Below are positions 48,313-62,574 of a stretch of DNA of 64,000 nucleotides, piece by piece (position 1 is the first letter of the stretch; the number at the start of each line of letters is the position of its first letter). The stretch is taken from positions 47,272,352-47,336,351 of the forward strand of contig NC_063045.1 of assembly GCF_018812025.1 (NCBI RefSeq), read 5' to 3'. The notes beneath the pieces were generated by a model. The model ran no database searches and was not told where the DNA came from. It was given only the letters and a program-made list of their open reading frames with translations. The stretch comes from Megalobrama amblycephala (Eukaryota > Chordata > Actinopteri > Cypriniformes > Xenocyprididae). Position numbers and translations under genes: made by a program.

Positions 48313-49215
48313 GCTATATAGTCCATTTAAAGGCAGGTGCATGCAGTAACAGCTGCCTATCTGCTCCCACAATTAGGGCCCAATCTCATATCCGGGTACT
48401 TTTAATTCTTTACTCTTTTAAACCCCCAGAGGCCCAGCCTAATTTAAGATAGTGTAAATAGGCTTTGAAACCAGACACTGTTTTTTGGCCTGGTCTCTCA
48501 TGGTTTTCACCCTTAGTGTACCCTTGGGAGAGCAGGTGTGCTCAGGATTGTGTAAGACTCACACTACTGACAAAATGTTCTTGATTTTGACATTCAAGAT
48601 TGTCTTACCTGCTGGCTCTTTTGTTGTTGTTTATCTAGGTTGCGGTTCATCTGCTGATTTGACACCAACAGTGAAGGTTATCCATCTTCAGTGAAGGCGT
48701 TATGTGAAATCGGTAATTGTAAAGAATCCAAAAACGAATACAATTACAAATGCACATTACTTAATGTTAGGCATGCATTTCAGCTGAGAATTTGCAGGAT
48801 GGGTCTGTTTTTTTCTGATGTCTTTGTGTTGCTGCACAGTGAAATTTGAGAATCGAGAACAAGTACTGAATGTTTTTTGACAAACAAAAGAAAGAGATGT
48901 GAAAAGATCTGGTCCAAGATAAAGCCTGCATCAAACGTTTTCACAGCAACGTGCAGTACCTTCTGCAGTGATGGCACTGCTAAAAAAACTTTTTGTTTGC
49001 GTGTTGTCAAAACCCTGCAGCACTTGGGGTTATTTTCGGTGCGTTTGTGGTGGGCCTCAGGGTTTTTTGTGTGGTTGGTAACTGGAATGAGAGTCTTTCT
49101 TTATATAGACTGTCATGCCACTGGCCTATTTAGTGCATGTGAGATCACACTAGGGTATCGTTAAGCGCACAAATACTCATCCTTCCTGTGAGTTTGTCAC
49201 ATGCAATCTTTTACT
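48313..49215. other. Stretch with no recognised gene
   Basis: Unique-looking AT-moderate sequence between two transposon clusters. Short ORFs only, none with recognisable protein similarity. Confidence 0.5.
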
Positions 49216-49589
49216 CTTATAGTCACCATGAAATCAAAATTCTATTCTTACTTTTTTATGGAATATTACAGTATTTATTATATATGATTTATTCATGCAT
49301 GAGTGCTTTTTTTTTTTTTTTTTTTAATAATAATCTCAGTTCAAAATAACTTAACCTTCCTCTTGCAATGACATCTCTTCTGTTCTCTGATGACGTGTTT
49401 ACTGGTGCAAGGGCGGGACAACCTGTCACTCACATGAGATCACAGCAAACCACAACCATCCAATGATTTAATCAGTACCCAAAAAGAAAAATCCCACCCT
49501 ACATGTTTTCTTGTTTGAGAAGCCGTTTTACTCAGATATACATCTTAATAGCGAAGAAATGACTATTGCAACTTTCATGTCGACTTTAA
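49216..49589. mobile_element. AGTCACCATGAAATCAAA-type repeat, second copy
   Basis: Shares ordered blocks with 30024-30300 (CACCATGAAATCAAAAT, GGAATATTACAGTATTTATTAT, GACTATTGCAACTTTCATG) and ends TTTAA where the next element begins. It has an internal T run near 49308. Confidence 0.6.
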
Positions 49590-49852
49590 AGGGATAGTTC
49601 ACTCAAAAATTAAACTTCTGTCATTTACTCACCCCTTTTATCATTTCAAATGACCTTTTCTTCTGTAGAAAGTTTAGCACAATCTCTGGGATGGTCACCA
49701 TCTAGTTTCATTGTATGGAAAAGTGTAGTGTGACCATGTTAAATATCTCCTTTTGTGTTCCACTGAAGAAAGTAAGTCATACAGATTTTGAATGACATGA
49801 CAGTGAGTAAATGATGGCAGACTATTCATTTTTAGGTGAACTGTCATTTTAA
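49586..49852. mobile_element. TTAA palindrome abutting the previous repeat
   Basis: TTAAAGGGATAGTTCACTC at 49586 and GGTGAACTGTCATTTTAA ending 49852. Internal arms CATTTACTCACC against GTGAGTAAATG. The first TTAA is shared with the end of the upstream repeat. Confidence 0.7.
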
Positions 49853-50160
49853 TGATAATGATGGGATGTTTAGGTTCCAAATTTAAAAAAATCTGAAAAA
49901 GAACAGGCAGATTTGTTGGTTTTAGCCTTGGCATTCATGATGATTCTGGCAGTGCAGATGGTTGTGTCACTGGGTCATGCACAGGTCTGATTGGGTTACA
50001 GTAATTTGCAAAACACTGCAAAGAACTGCAGCCGCCAGAATGATCAGAGAAAGAGAAGAGAGAGAACAGACAAGAATGTGAATGCAGCCACTTACCCTTT
50101 CCGTCTTACTCTGTGTGGGCCTAAAAGACATTTTAAACATTGTGATTTTCTGTCCCTCAG

Positions 50161-50211
50161 GTGCCTGAATCTCTATAATGAGATGGCTGAAAATGGGACA
50201 GAGTTAAAGTT
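50161..50211 (+). other. Possible vmp1 translation-start exon (unproven)
   Basis: A strong acceptor (TTTTCTGTCCCTCAG, 50146-50160) is followed 22 bases later by ATGGCTGAAAATGGGACAGAG (MAENGTE). Vertebrate VMP1 begins MAENG and lies next to PTRH2 on this strand in mammals. Against it: the frame stops after 11 codons, the only donors inside the frame are weak (GA|GTTAAA), and no further vmp1 exon was recognised up to 64 kb. It could be a true start exon with distant partners, a relic, or chance. Confidence 0.25.
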
Positions 50212-50279
50212 TCCTTGAAGAACAGTGGGACTGTGGGACCAGCAAAATCAGAGCTCTGGAAATACAGGTCAGCCTTGCA

Positions 50280-52380
50280 GGCTTCCTTCTAATGTACTAA
50301 TTGACCTTACTATAACAGAAATGTGCACACTTAATGTTGTACTTTTGGCAATTGAAAATTCAGATGTAAATCCATTATATTGTTGCATCCTGCAAATTCA
50401 CAAGCAGTATTTTATAAGGAGTTATATTGTCTTTATTGTCACTTTTGAACAGTAGTGTGTATATATACAACTTTTGTATGTGCATATAAATGTACATGTT
50501 AAGCAGTAGAAGCAAATGGATAAGAAGAGGTTCTGTGGATGAGGCCAGTCCTCCTGCTGCAGTACTTCCTGCTACAGACACTCATGTTGAAGTTGATCAA
50601 AAGGTCAAATTCCAAAAATGAAATCTAAATGCTTGACTCTTTATGCCTCAAAAAGATTTAAGAATCACCATTAACAGTTTCATTTACATCTTAAAGCCTC
50701 ATCTTAATCCAATAAAAACACTTGCAGCGGTTCTCGCAAATTAAGAATGACGTTCTAACTGTAAGTCGGAGGGAGTCTTTGCCAAGATGGTCTGGGTTTA
50801 TTAAAACCCCCTGAGATTATTTTAATAGATTTTGTTTCAGTTCTGCAGAAGAGGCTTGAAAAAGCTTAGGTGAGTAAGGCTGTTCTTGCGAAACAGCCTC
50901 GGGTATGTAATACCAGTAGTTAAACACTTAGAACTAGGGGCCTCTGAGCGGTTTCCTCCCACACAGCTGAATGTGATAGAGTGTGTGCTCTACGTGCGCT
51001 TCAAGAGCACATACTGTTCAAGAAGGCCACTTTAATGTTTACATAGTGTGATGCACATGACAAATCTGTAAATATTGCATTGTATTTAGTTTTTGTATTA
51101 GATAATACAGAAACTCGCTTCTTTCAGCCTGCCATCTTCATACTGACTGACTACTTTTCGTTCAGGGGCTGATAATGTGCAGCTTTAATTGTGCTTTAAC
51201 TGGCACGTTTACGTGGAAAAACACAACTTTCATGCGAAAAACTCAAGTCGCCTCTCAGCATGTGTGGGAGCGTTTAATCAGGCGAAATGCTCTGACTCGT
51301 ACGACTGACGTGGAAATGATTCTAATATGACTAAGTCTGACATTCCCGGACCAGACTTTGGCTTTTCCAATACGGCGGCTCACAGTTGACGCAAATGACT
51401 GCAGCAAAATAGGCCAACGGATGCTCCACTCCCCTGAGCATGTTCCCATTTGTTCACAGCTCATTTTTAATATGAAAAGTAAAGGGATAGTTCTACAGTG
51501 AAGTAGTAGCATTGTTGCTTTAAGAAGCTTTTTCTACCTGATCAGACTTTTAAAATGACTTTTAGAGTTAATTATGCACATTTTTAGGTGTCCAGACAAT
51601 ATATATGTTTACAATTTACTTTGACTGCTAATTGTTGAATTTTAAATGTTTTCTACCACTTTTTCTTGTAAGAGACAGTAGAGAGTTGAAATGGAATTAC
51701 TGAGAAGAGATAGAGGGTTGGACTCAAACTGCTGTTTTCCATTTGAGCACCTTTGCTTAATGTGTTGTTGCTTACTGCTAGGCCACAGCTCCGACCTGGA
51801 CTGTCTTTTAAAGACTTTAGATGTCAGTCTAGGTTACTTTGCTGCATTGTGCTATTGCACATTTCCAAATCGGCTGTTTATTTGTGTACATTTTTGTATG
51901 GCCAAATGTGCACCATCGTTGCGGCCTTGTTTCCTCCTCTTTACTGCCGTCTCTCTTCAGGCAGCACATCAGAAGGTGAAGCTGAGCCTACTGTTATGTA
52001 ACAATTATGAAATCTTTCTATCTATTTTTAGACTTCAATAGTGTCAAGTCTTTTAGAAACGATGATGAGCTGGTGTTGATCTTGGATCACGTTGTGCATT
52101 GATTTGATTGCATTAAAACCCTAATTTATGATGCTGTTATTTTAAAAATATATTTATTTATTTATTTAGTTTTTGAGTGGTTGCGTAATGCCCTCTCTAG
52201 CTCAGCACAAAAGCATGCCTTGACATCTCCATCTCTTCCACATAACAAACTCTAATTATTGTTAAACCTGACACCAGTGATTTATGAAGGATGACTTTGC
52301 AGATTTTATATCAGACTTGTATAAACAGTTTCTACCTGCATCTTGCAAAACGTTGCATATAAAAACCCCCTATTCATTCA
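50280..52380. other. Gene-free stretch
   Basis: AT-moderate unique sequence with short ORFs only (for example 51691-52041) lacking recognisable domains. If vmp1 starts near 50.2 kb this would be its first long intron. Confidence 0.4.
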
Positions 52381-52385
52381 AATCC

Positions 52386-52654
52386 TTAAAGGGATAGTTC
52401 ACCCAAAATTTAAAATTCTGGCATCATTTACTCACCCTGATGTTGTTCCAAACCTGTATGACTTCCTTTCTTCTGTTGAACACAAAAGATGGTATTCTGT
52501 TTCAACTGTTTTGTCTATATAATGAAAGTCAGTGGGGTCCAAAAATAACACACAGACTCCACTGAAACATTGTTTTTGTGTTCCACAGAAGAAAGTCATA
52601 CAGGTTTGAAAGAGCGATTACAATTTACATTTTTGGTTTGTACTATCCCTTTAA
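52386..52654. mobile_element. TTAA palindrome, intact ends
   Basis: TTAAAGGGATAGTTCACCC at 52386 and GTACTATCCCTTTAA ending 52654. Inner arms CAAACCTGTATGACTTCCTTTC against GAAAGTCATACAGGTTTG. 269 bp, non-coding. Confidence 0.78.
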
Positions 52655-53776
52655 ATACAAATTCAGCAGTGCCAGTGGTCAAACAAACACCTTAACCAAG
52701 CTGTGACCTTAAATTTAAACCAAATCCTCACCAAAATCCTACTGTGAATGCTGTGTTTAATCTCTTATATTTATAATAGCCATAAAAGCAAAGCAGCATG
52801 CTGTGTAATGGCTTTGAAAGGTCTACAAAGGTCTACACTTACAACTTAATGTCGTATGAAGTGCAGAATGATACCTTTTACGGTTTTACTTTCCTGGAAT
52901 TCCAGTGATGCAGATTTCTAGCCCTTTTCCAGAAACTCTTCAGTGCTTCCATAATAATATAAACCCACAAATTTCGCTAGGTCTGCAAAACAACATGCCC
53001 CCTTCACCAGCAGGAGATGGAGAAACCCAGAGGAACATTTTACAGCTCAGATCATGCTCTTTCTTAGCCAATTAATGAATTCATGTCAGATGTTTCTCCT
53101 AAAATTCCTCAGGAGCAATAAAAATAGACACAAATTATACAAAACTGTTAATGTGCACCAAGAGAGTACAACTATAAAATGAATTTGAATGACGTAGTTT
53201 AGATCATGTGATCTCGGAAGAATATATTTGGTGTCGTGGCAAATCTGAGCACAGTTTGAGACATTATTCTCTTCTGAATCTCCAGAAACAAATATAAGAA
53301 GCAAAATGAAAATCATTTAATCATGTCGTTCCAAAACTATATGATTTTTTGAGGAATATGGGTCTATGTTGTTTGGTTCCCAATGCTCTTCGAAATGCAT
53401 TATATTTCATATCACTTTTATTTTTGGTTGAACCATCCCTATATGCAATTTGCAATGTATTTTGTCTTTAAAAGAATTCTCATTTTTGTTTTCATGTGGG
53501 AAGTGATGAAGAAAAATCTGAGGGAAAGAGAAACAGAAATAGATGAAATGGAAAGAATAGGGAATCTGTGAGCGAGAGAATGAGACAGTGAGCGAGTTGG
53601 TGAATGAGAGCGAGGGAGGGAGAGATAGGCAGAAGGAACTTGCTGCCCCTGGTTGGTGTTGTGTAAGACTTGGCTGGCTGTAGCAGAATAACACTCTTAT
53701 TCTCTCAGTGCTTTGAACTCTGGTACCCTACAGCTCCGACCACCCCTCTCTGCAACAGCAAGAACTCACACTGAGG

Positions 53777-53779
<3 letters not shown>

Positions 53780-53809
<30 letters not shown>

Positions 53810-53860
53810 ACCTCTCTCACTCTCTACATCTCTCTCTCTCTCTCTATCTATTTCCCTCTC
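53780..53860. repeat. (CT)n-rich tract
   Basis: CT repeats with TACCTCTCACTCTCTACATC interruptions. The opposite-strand Arg/Glu-rich ORF is an artefact. Confidence 0.9.
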
Positions 53861-53956
53861 CCCTTTCCTGCTGTGTCGCACTTCTCTTTCTCTTCCCATA
53901 AGTCGTATACCTCTCTGCTCCCTTCTCATTTGTCTTTCACTTTCTCTCACATGTAG

Positions 53957-54053
53957 TTGCCTGCTTCAGATGTGTCGGTGTACCTTACGCATATGATGAA
54001 AGTTTCCGAGGTTTTCTGTCCTGCTGGACTGGCGTGCACAGCTTCTTCATCTG
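53957..54053 (+). other. Candidate orphan exon (97 nt)
   Basis: Acceptor TTTCTCTCACATGTAG (ends 53956) and near-perfect donor CATCTG|GTAAGA (54054) bracket 97 bases with one fully open frame, 5'-phase 2 (ACFRCVGVPYAYDESFRGFL, then more). I recognise no protein family. It could be an untranslated exon of a downstream gene, a lncRNA exon, or chance. Confidence 0.25.
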
Positions 54054-54366
54054 GTAAGAACCACCTGCATGATGTGTAAGCTATGCCATGCAAATGTATT
54101 TTATTATAGTTTTTATGGGGATGGTTTCATGCTGCATGCATGTATTTCAGGTTGCATCTTCCTAAAGGCTTGTGCAATAATGTTATTCTGGTGAGAGTGG
54201 TTGTGTAACCCACACATCGCTTCCTTGTTGCATATGCGCCTGTAAACAATGTATGTTGTTGGGGCTGAAAGTGAATCCACGTGCGTGTGATGCTTTCACA
54301 GCAGTGTTTGGGGTCTGTACGTGTGTGTCTGTGTTGATTCGAATCGATAACGGGTGTTTGGTTCCG

Positions 54367-54410
54367 TGCTGTGTGTGTGTGTGTGTGTGTGAATGTGTGT
54401 GTGTCAGAAC
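54367..54410. repeat. (GT)n microsatellite
   Basis: TGTGTG run interrupted once by GAA, followed by a CT run at 54540-54563. Confidence 0.9.
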
Positions 54411-54979
54411 GGCACATCGTATTTGGGATCGGTTGTCATTTCACGAGGCTTTTGGAATGAACGAACCCGTTGACCCGCGGTTTCGCTGAGGACACGCCCC
54501 TCTCTTACGCACGCACGTACGTCTCTGTCTTGTCGTTGTTCTCTCTCTCTCTCTCTCTCTCTCTGCACCTTGTGTCTTGCTCCATCGCTGATTTTTATCC
54601 TCTGTCGCAAAAATGTTTACGTTAAGCTTCTGTTTTGACATACAGGTGTTGGCACGGCCACAGACAGATGCTTCAAACATCTGGTAGGTTTTAGGGAGGG
54701 CTGACTAACTGTGAATATCCCTCTGCGTCACACGCGCTACGCAGTTGCTATGTTTCAGTTGGCACCATCTCTGGATTCAAGTGCTGAAAGAATGTACTAG
54801 AAACTTCCTCTGGAAAGAGAACTTTCCTGCCCTAAATGTAATCTGAGAAGGTTTAGTGACTTGTTTTTTACGGTTTGGCATGTTGTTAGATTTCTCCTGT
54901 TATCTTGCTAGAACAGCAGCGACATCGTGTGGTTGGTTATGTAACAGACGAACCCAGTGACCCTCGGATTCATTGAGGT

Positions 54980-55455
<476 letters not shown>

Positions 55456-55459
55456 GCAC

Positions 55460-57760
55460 ACACACATTTAGGGTATTTGGTTATTTGTTGTTGTGGTCCG
55501 ATATTTGAGATTTATTGGCTGCTATTGTTTCTGCTTATTTTAAGATTAGTATTGCTATAATCTAGCACTAATTTAAAAAGATAATGGTGGATTATATCAA
55601 CTATTTAATGAATGGGTTGTTACTCCATCTCAAGGACTATTTATCCAGATGCATTTATTGTTATAAGCAGTATTTTTTTCCAATTCAGAAAATGTCTTTT
55701 ATTTTTTCAAAATAGATTTTTTTTAAATTAATTTAGCACACAAACAGTTTATTTTTTAGTTGCTGGTTATGAATTTATTACATATTAAAGCTGAAAATAA
55801 ACAGATTTAGATTTTAAGATTTAGAAAATATTAAAATAGACATACGGACCTTCATTCTGTTTTGTTTTCCTTCAACTCTACATAATGTCCAGAAGATGGC
55901 GCCATAGGCCAGTGTGAGTTGTTGGCCCTGCTGTTACTAAAGACTCCAGATGTTATCTGAGACCGACATGATTTTGCTCCACATTGTGTTTAAGAAATGA
56001 ATAGACCTTGTTACCTGTTGTGTGCTGAAACTACAAAAGCAGACTTGTTTAGATTTTCAAAATGGATTTCTCTTATCTAGAGAAATAATTCTTGCTTTTA
56101 ACCTGTGAAGGTGTTGTCTGACCTGCATTCAGCAGTCATGTTTTCCTGTTGATCTTTTGTGACGCAGAGCAAATGTACTTTGTTGGATAACGTAATGGCA
56201 CGTCTCCAGTCATATGATACGCACTGTGTGATATGTCATTTATCGCTATATTTTTCTGTGAACAGAATTGAATACTAGTAGTTCATTTTTGAGCTTGAAC
56301 ACATACATTTCTGGAAGTAAAAATACAGTTTTAGTGCAGGTTTATCTGGGTGAATCTTATGAAACCTGTCAAAAATATCTGGGTCATCTAGATTACACTT
56401 TGCATAAAGAAAAAAAAAATTGAATCGGTTATTTTCATGACAGTTAAACTCCTTTGATGCATACATTGCAAATTCATTATCATTATAATTTACATTTTAA
56501 TTTGACAGTGCGTTTTGTGATCACTTTGAACTTTAGTATCTTTATTTTTTTGTGCAATGAATATTTTCATTTTTTAACAAAAAAAAATGTTCGAGATCTG
56601 CTGTAATTTACAAAAAAAATTATAATGATATTATTTGATTTGTAAAGTACAATTGTAAACAATCATGGTGACATCACCTGATATTATTACTGTTTTTTAA
56701 AAAAAGTTTTGGACAGGGCTTTCATTTCTCTTTCTTTATGCAAACTATAAAGACTTATTTAGTCTGTTTTCTAAGGTAAATATATAACCTGAACATTTCC
56801 CTATTCATCATCATTTAGTGGTGTTTAATACATTTACTTTCACAACCAAATTTGTATTAATCAATTTTCCGAGAATCAATGACTGTTTTATCCACCGAGT
56901 TTTGATCAAGTGATTAAGGACACACATTTAGTTCTCGCTGTTGTCCGGCAGAGGGTGAAGGGTATAATTATTTAAAGAGGACCTGATGTCAATTCAATCC
57001 CACTCTTGTGAAGTCACCCTTTCCTACTGGAGCTGTTAGTCCATCAGAAATATGGAAAGGATACATAAAACTGCGATGAAAATGTTCAATATAAATTTAT
57101 GGAGTTGTAAGTTTTTACTGGCCTCTAATGAATGACAGGTGACCCATATCGCCAGCTCATTCAAAGCTGAAAAAGGCCGTTACTCACTGAACGAGCACCG
57201 TGATAAAGGTCTTTATGAAGTTCTCGTGATTTGTTTCTAATGGCTGTTTTGTCTAGTATCTCAGAGACTCATGTGAGTCACAGTTCGACCCCAACATCTC
57301 CCTTTGTGTCTCTCAGTGGGAGGCAGGACCACGTGTACTCTACCCCCTCGCAGGAAAGTCACTTGTTATAACTTCAACCAGCGGGCACTTTTATGGACCT
57401 CAGAACTGGACTGTGATGTAAATCGCATGTCCACGGTGTGTGTTATATATATAAGTATAGGCTATAATATGTATAGTTATCGTATACCGTAGTGTTTACG
57501 TGACACTCTTGTACTTTATGAAATACCATGTCCAAAAAACATGGTATTATCATGGTACCATGTTCAAAAAACACCCGTAGTAGTGATTTTCGTGAATATA
57601 TTGCTGTCAGTAATTGCTGTTGTCATTGCACTTTTATGGCCAGTTTGGAAATTACCAACAAATCAACAAATTTGAGCATAAAAACATGATGGCATTGTAT
57701 TTCAGCATTTACACATGAATGAAAGTCGTCATTTAGGCAATCCCTCTTAAAAGAGAGAGC
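55460..57760. other. Gene-free stretch
   Basis: Mostly AT-rich. 57100-57450 is more GC-balanced, with GACCACGTGTAC (E-box) at 57328. Direct and inverted ACCATG words occur at 57526-57570. No exon recognised. Confidence 0.45.
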
Positions 57761-57763
57761 GAT

Positions 57764-57764
57764 G

Positions 57765-57809
<45 letters not shown>
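57764..57809. repeat. (GT)n microsatellite
   Basis: About 22 GT units. Confidence 0.95.
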
Positions 57810-57811
<2 letters not shown>

Positions 57812-58766
57812 TTTCCTCCAGCTATTTACATAGTGTGTTTCCTACAATGTCATTTTGTCATAATCAGCTTTGAAACACGTTTGTGTAGGATGTGAAGGAA
57901 AGGGCTAATAGTCCATTTGAAATAAAGCACCTGGCATCCATCAATAAAGAAAGTACACCGCATTTCTCTATATAAAGTTTTACACTGATTATAGAACGTG
58001 ATAAATGTGTTTAAGTGTTCGCAAATTAAAAAGACCATTAAATAAAATTGCAATTGGTTCCCTGAAGCTGTAACGATATAAATGTCAGGGTTGGGTCAGT
58101 GTACAGTGATATTATATTTCATATCATGTTCCAATAGATTTTGTGTTTCGCTGTTTATTAACAAACTTTCAATTGCACTTAGTCAAAAAACAAATAACAT
58201 GTTATTACTTTTTGCACTTAATATATTTATACACAAGTTAGTGTTATAAAGAGTGAAAAGATTTTTTTTTTTCTAGTCTGTCATGTTTTGACGTTGTAAA
58301 AAAAAAAGCTTCAAGAGACTGTTTCAGTGTTTAATGTTTGGTGCTTTATTGCTCCACTGTCTCAAACTTAAATCTGTAAAATTGTAATATAATTAAAATA
58401 TAAATAACATTATTAATATACATTTGGACAAAAATGCCCAAGTTGGTTAAAATATTTTACAGAACAATTAGCTATTTGTGTTTAAACAGTTAGTCTAAAC
58501 GTTCATTAACTTGCACGAGCACGCACTTTTCTCTTGCTAAATGTGGCTGTGCCATAAAAGAATTTTAATTCGTTTCAAATGACTAGACACATTTCAACCA
58601 AACTCTAAACCTTACATAAAACATTTAGAATTTTTAAAAGTAAGAAAAAATTATATACTTGTTTAATGTCAGATTTTAATTATTTATTTTAATTGTTTTC
58701 ATTTTGAGGTTATCCCCAAACTTTGCTAACTTCTGAGCATATTTTGTCTATATATTTGTCTAGGCT

Positions 58767-59490
<724 letters not shown>

Positions 59491-60705
59491 AAAATTACAC
59501 ATACTTCCAGATTCTGAAGCCCGCACTGTTTTGAGAAATTCTTTTTTGTGTCTGACATGAACTTTACTTAATTATACCAAATCCACTTGCAGTCCTAAAC
59601 ATAAACACGATTGCCCAGGTGCACAGAAACACACACTCGGATACCTCACCCCTCCCTGTCCTCTCAATCGCCTCACAATGGCATTGTAATCGAGCGCGTC
59701 ATTCGTGATTGTGGGCGGGTTTGAGCTCTGAGTCAGATCTGTACCTGCTTAGGGCCGTGAAACCGCATTTGAGACACACGAAAGGAAAAGGCCAATTTAT
59801 ACGGGTGATGTGACAGGTGTAAATGTGTACAGACGTGCCTGTTTATGTGTTAAAGGTGAAGCGGTACTGATGTTCGGCACAAGGTCTTAAGATCCCAATA
59901 TCTTTTTCTCTCAAATTTAATAGTTTTTTTTTTCTTTTTTTTTCTATTTGTGCTAAAATGTAGACAAAAGCTCCTTTTTATATCTGAAGAATCTTGTTTA
60001 TGGGATGAATGAAAGAGACGTTTTCATTGAGTCTTTTTCTCATTCACCAGAAGGGCGATGACGTGACACTCATCCCACGTCTGACTTACTGCTGATAAAA
60101 CAAAAGGGACACTTGTAAATAGCCTCTGTGTTTGTGCTTGTGCATGTTTGAGTATGTTGAACTGTTCTACAAGATTGTAGGTTTCTAGTAGGTGTTCTTT
60201 TTCTGCTGTTGTATGCAAATTAATTAGGTGCTTACTTATTTATTACATGTATTAGAGCTTATTTGGTCATAATGCTTTGCAGTATATTTATTTTCAATCT
60301 TGCAAATGTTAATTAATATCTTTTACATTACATAAATATCACATTATATTACCACAGCTAAAAAATTTCTCTTTTTTGTGTTTTCCACTTAGCCTATGAG
60401 CTTAGCGTAGCGCTAACATTATAGGAAAAGCTCTTTTGATTATCTAGCGCAAGATAACATACAACATTTTTGATTGATAAAGGGGGATAGGATGTGCAAG
60501 CGGATGTTTTGCGTGACACTAAACATCGCCAACTCTCACTGGAATTGAATGATGTTCGATTGCTGCAAATAGCTTTCCTTTTTTTTTTTTTTTTTTATTA
60601 AGTAAGGGTTTAGTAAGAAAAATGCTAGAATCCTCTGAATACCATCTGAATCATAGATTATAGGCTGATCTTGTTTACATCCTGTAGCCCTGTAAAAGAT
60701 TATTC

Positions 60706-61211
60706 AGTAACACTTTATATTAAGGTTTCGTTTGTGAACATTAGTTAACTAAATGAGTTAACATGAACTAACAATGAACAATTTCTACAGCCTTTTTTAA
60801 TCTTGTTCATTTCAACACATAGTTGTTTCTGTTAAAATAAGTTATATGCACACGAACAAACAAAAATTATTGTATTTCTGTTAACTAGTTTTAACCAATA
60901 TTAATAAATGCTTAAAAAAATATATATTGTTCATTGTTTATGTTAGATAATGCAGTAATGCTTTACAATAAGGTTTCATTAGTTAATAACTAGAATGAAC
61001 AATACTTCTACAGCATTTATTAATCTTAGTTAATGTTAATTTCATCTTTTAATACATTATTAAAATCAAAAGTTGCATTTTGTTAATGTTAGTTAATTCA
61101 CTGTGAACTAACATGAACAAAGAACGGCTGTATTTTGATAACTGCTCATTGTTAGTTCATGTTCGTTAATACATTAACTAATGTATACAAATTACCTTAT
61201 TGTAAATTGCC
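60706..61211. mobile_element. Two adjacent AACACTTTA/AATAAGGTTTC-type MITE copies
   Basis: The first begins GTAACACTTTATATTAAGGTTTC (60708). The second begins GTAATGCTTTACAATAAGGTTTC (60955) and ends TTACCTTATTGTAAATTGC (61211). Both contain TTAACATGAACTAACAATGAAC-like words and match the family of 25271-25567. Confidence 0.65.
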
Positions 61212-61748
61212 TTCACTTTTCAGTTGCAGTTCTTTGTCCATTTCTAAAGCCAACTGCAGACCATTGTCTCAAAATATTTGTAAGAACATACTCCAGTTGC
61301 TAGAGAATCTGTTTCTTTGCTGTTCTGAATAGGAGAGTTGGCAGTTCTGTTCATGATGAGGCCAATAAATTATGAATTACAAAGGCGTTGGTGTTTGTGC
61401 CGCTTGATGTCTCTCTGAAGCAGGACACTCCCTTCCCTCCCGACAGATCAAAACAAATTAGGGCATAAATGGCTGGACTTTTAATTGTCTTGAAATCGTG
61501 TGATGCATGAAAGACCATATGTGAATGTAACCAGTCAATCAATGCACATTGTGTCTGTTTAAATGCCAATAATAGTCATAAGACTTGTTTGAGGCCTGTC
61601 TCGTCGATGTCCTCACCTAATTGTCCTTGGGCTGGACAGCATGTGTATGTTCCGGTGGCATTGCAGTGGGTGGAGGAACTAGAATGAGATCATGTGGTTG
61701 AAAATCCCACATTGATAAATCATGGGCTAACCTCCACACATAGACAGA

Positions 61749-61750
61749 CA

Positions 61751-61790
<40 letters not shown>
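61749..61790. repeat. (CA)n microsatellite
   Basis: About 19 CA units. Confidence 0.95.
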
Positions 61791-61791
<1 letters not shown>

Positions 61792-62574
61792 AACCACACA
61801 TTATTTCAACCCAGGGGACGCTGTCTCATAGTCACCGAAACACACACATACACTGTCTCTCGGTCCAGATTGCAATCCGAACATTCTCTGTCATCAGCGA
61901 TTGATCATGCAGTCCAAAGTGAATTGGATGATGTTTCCTACACACATCAAGTACAAATGAGTTTCACAGAAGCTTTGCGGGTGCCAGATGACCTCACTGG
62001 TAGTCTAAAGTCATCATCCAAAGCTTGATTTAGAGCTTAGTTTATTTTTTTTTACCTTACCTTTGCATACTTTAAGTGTGTGTGTTTGTGTGTGTATATA
62101 TATAGAGAGAGAGAGGGAGAGAGAATTTTAAAGTCAAGTAATCAATACATTTTTCCACTGAAGTAAAACAAAACGTGAACTCTCGGACTGTTTTAATTTT
62201 TGTCAGTTATTGTATATTGCCTGTATCTATATTATTATATTATCAACCTAATTCGTGTTTTATAGTTATAGTAAACATGTAATAAGTAATAAATATTAAA
62301 AACCTTTTTTTAATCATAAATATTACACAGTTTTAACAAACTAATAAAGTTAATGTGATCAAATTTGTCAATGGTCTGTCATACATAAATTACACGGGTA
62401 AGATTTCTGTATGTAAAAAAAAAAAATTGCATAGTTTATTATTAACTATATGCATCTATTTAGCTTAAATCATCAAATCATATTTGCATAAATATTAAAA
62501 TTGTATCAAAATGCATTTATTCAATTTGCTTAGAATCATCAAAAAACTCTTAAGTGAGAAAACAATTAAAAGTA

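Noticed and set aside
49991..50455. 75- and 76-residue plus-strand ORFs around the candidate vmp1 exon
   Set aside because: Only the MAENG segment is suggestive; the rest shows no family similarity and crosses a likely splice acceptor.
51691..52041. 116-residue Cys-rich plus-strand ORF
   Set aside because: No recognisable domain, no neighbouring exon signals, composition like random non-coding frame.
53705..53950. Arg/Glu-rich minus-strand ORF resembling a charged domain
   Set aside because: It is the complement of CT repeats.
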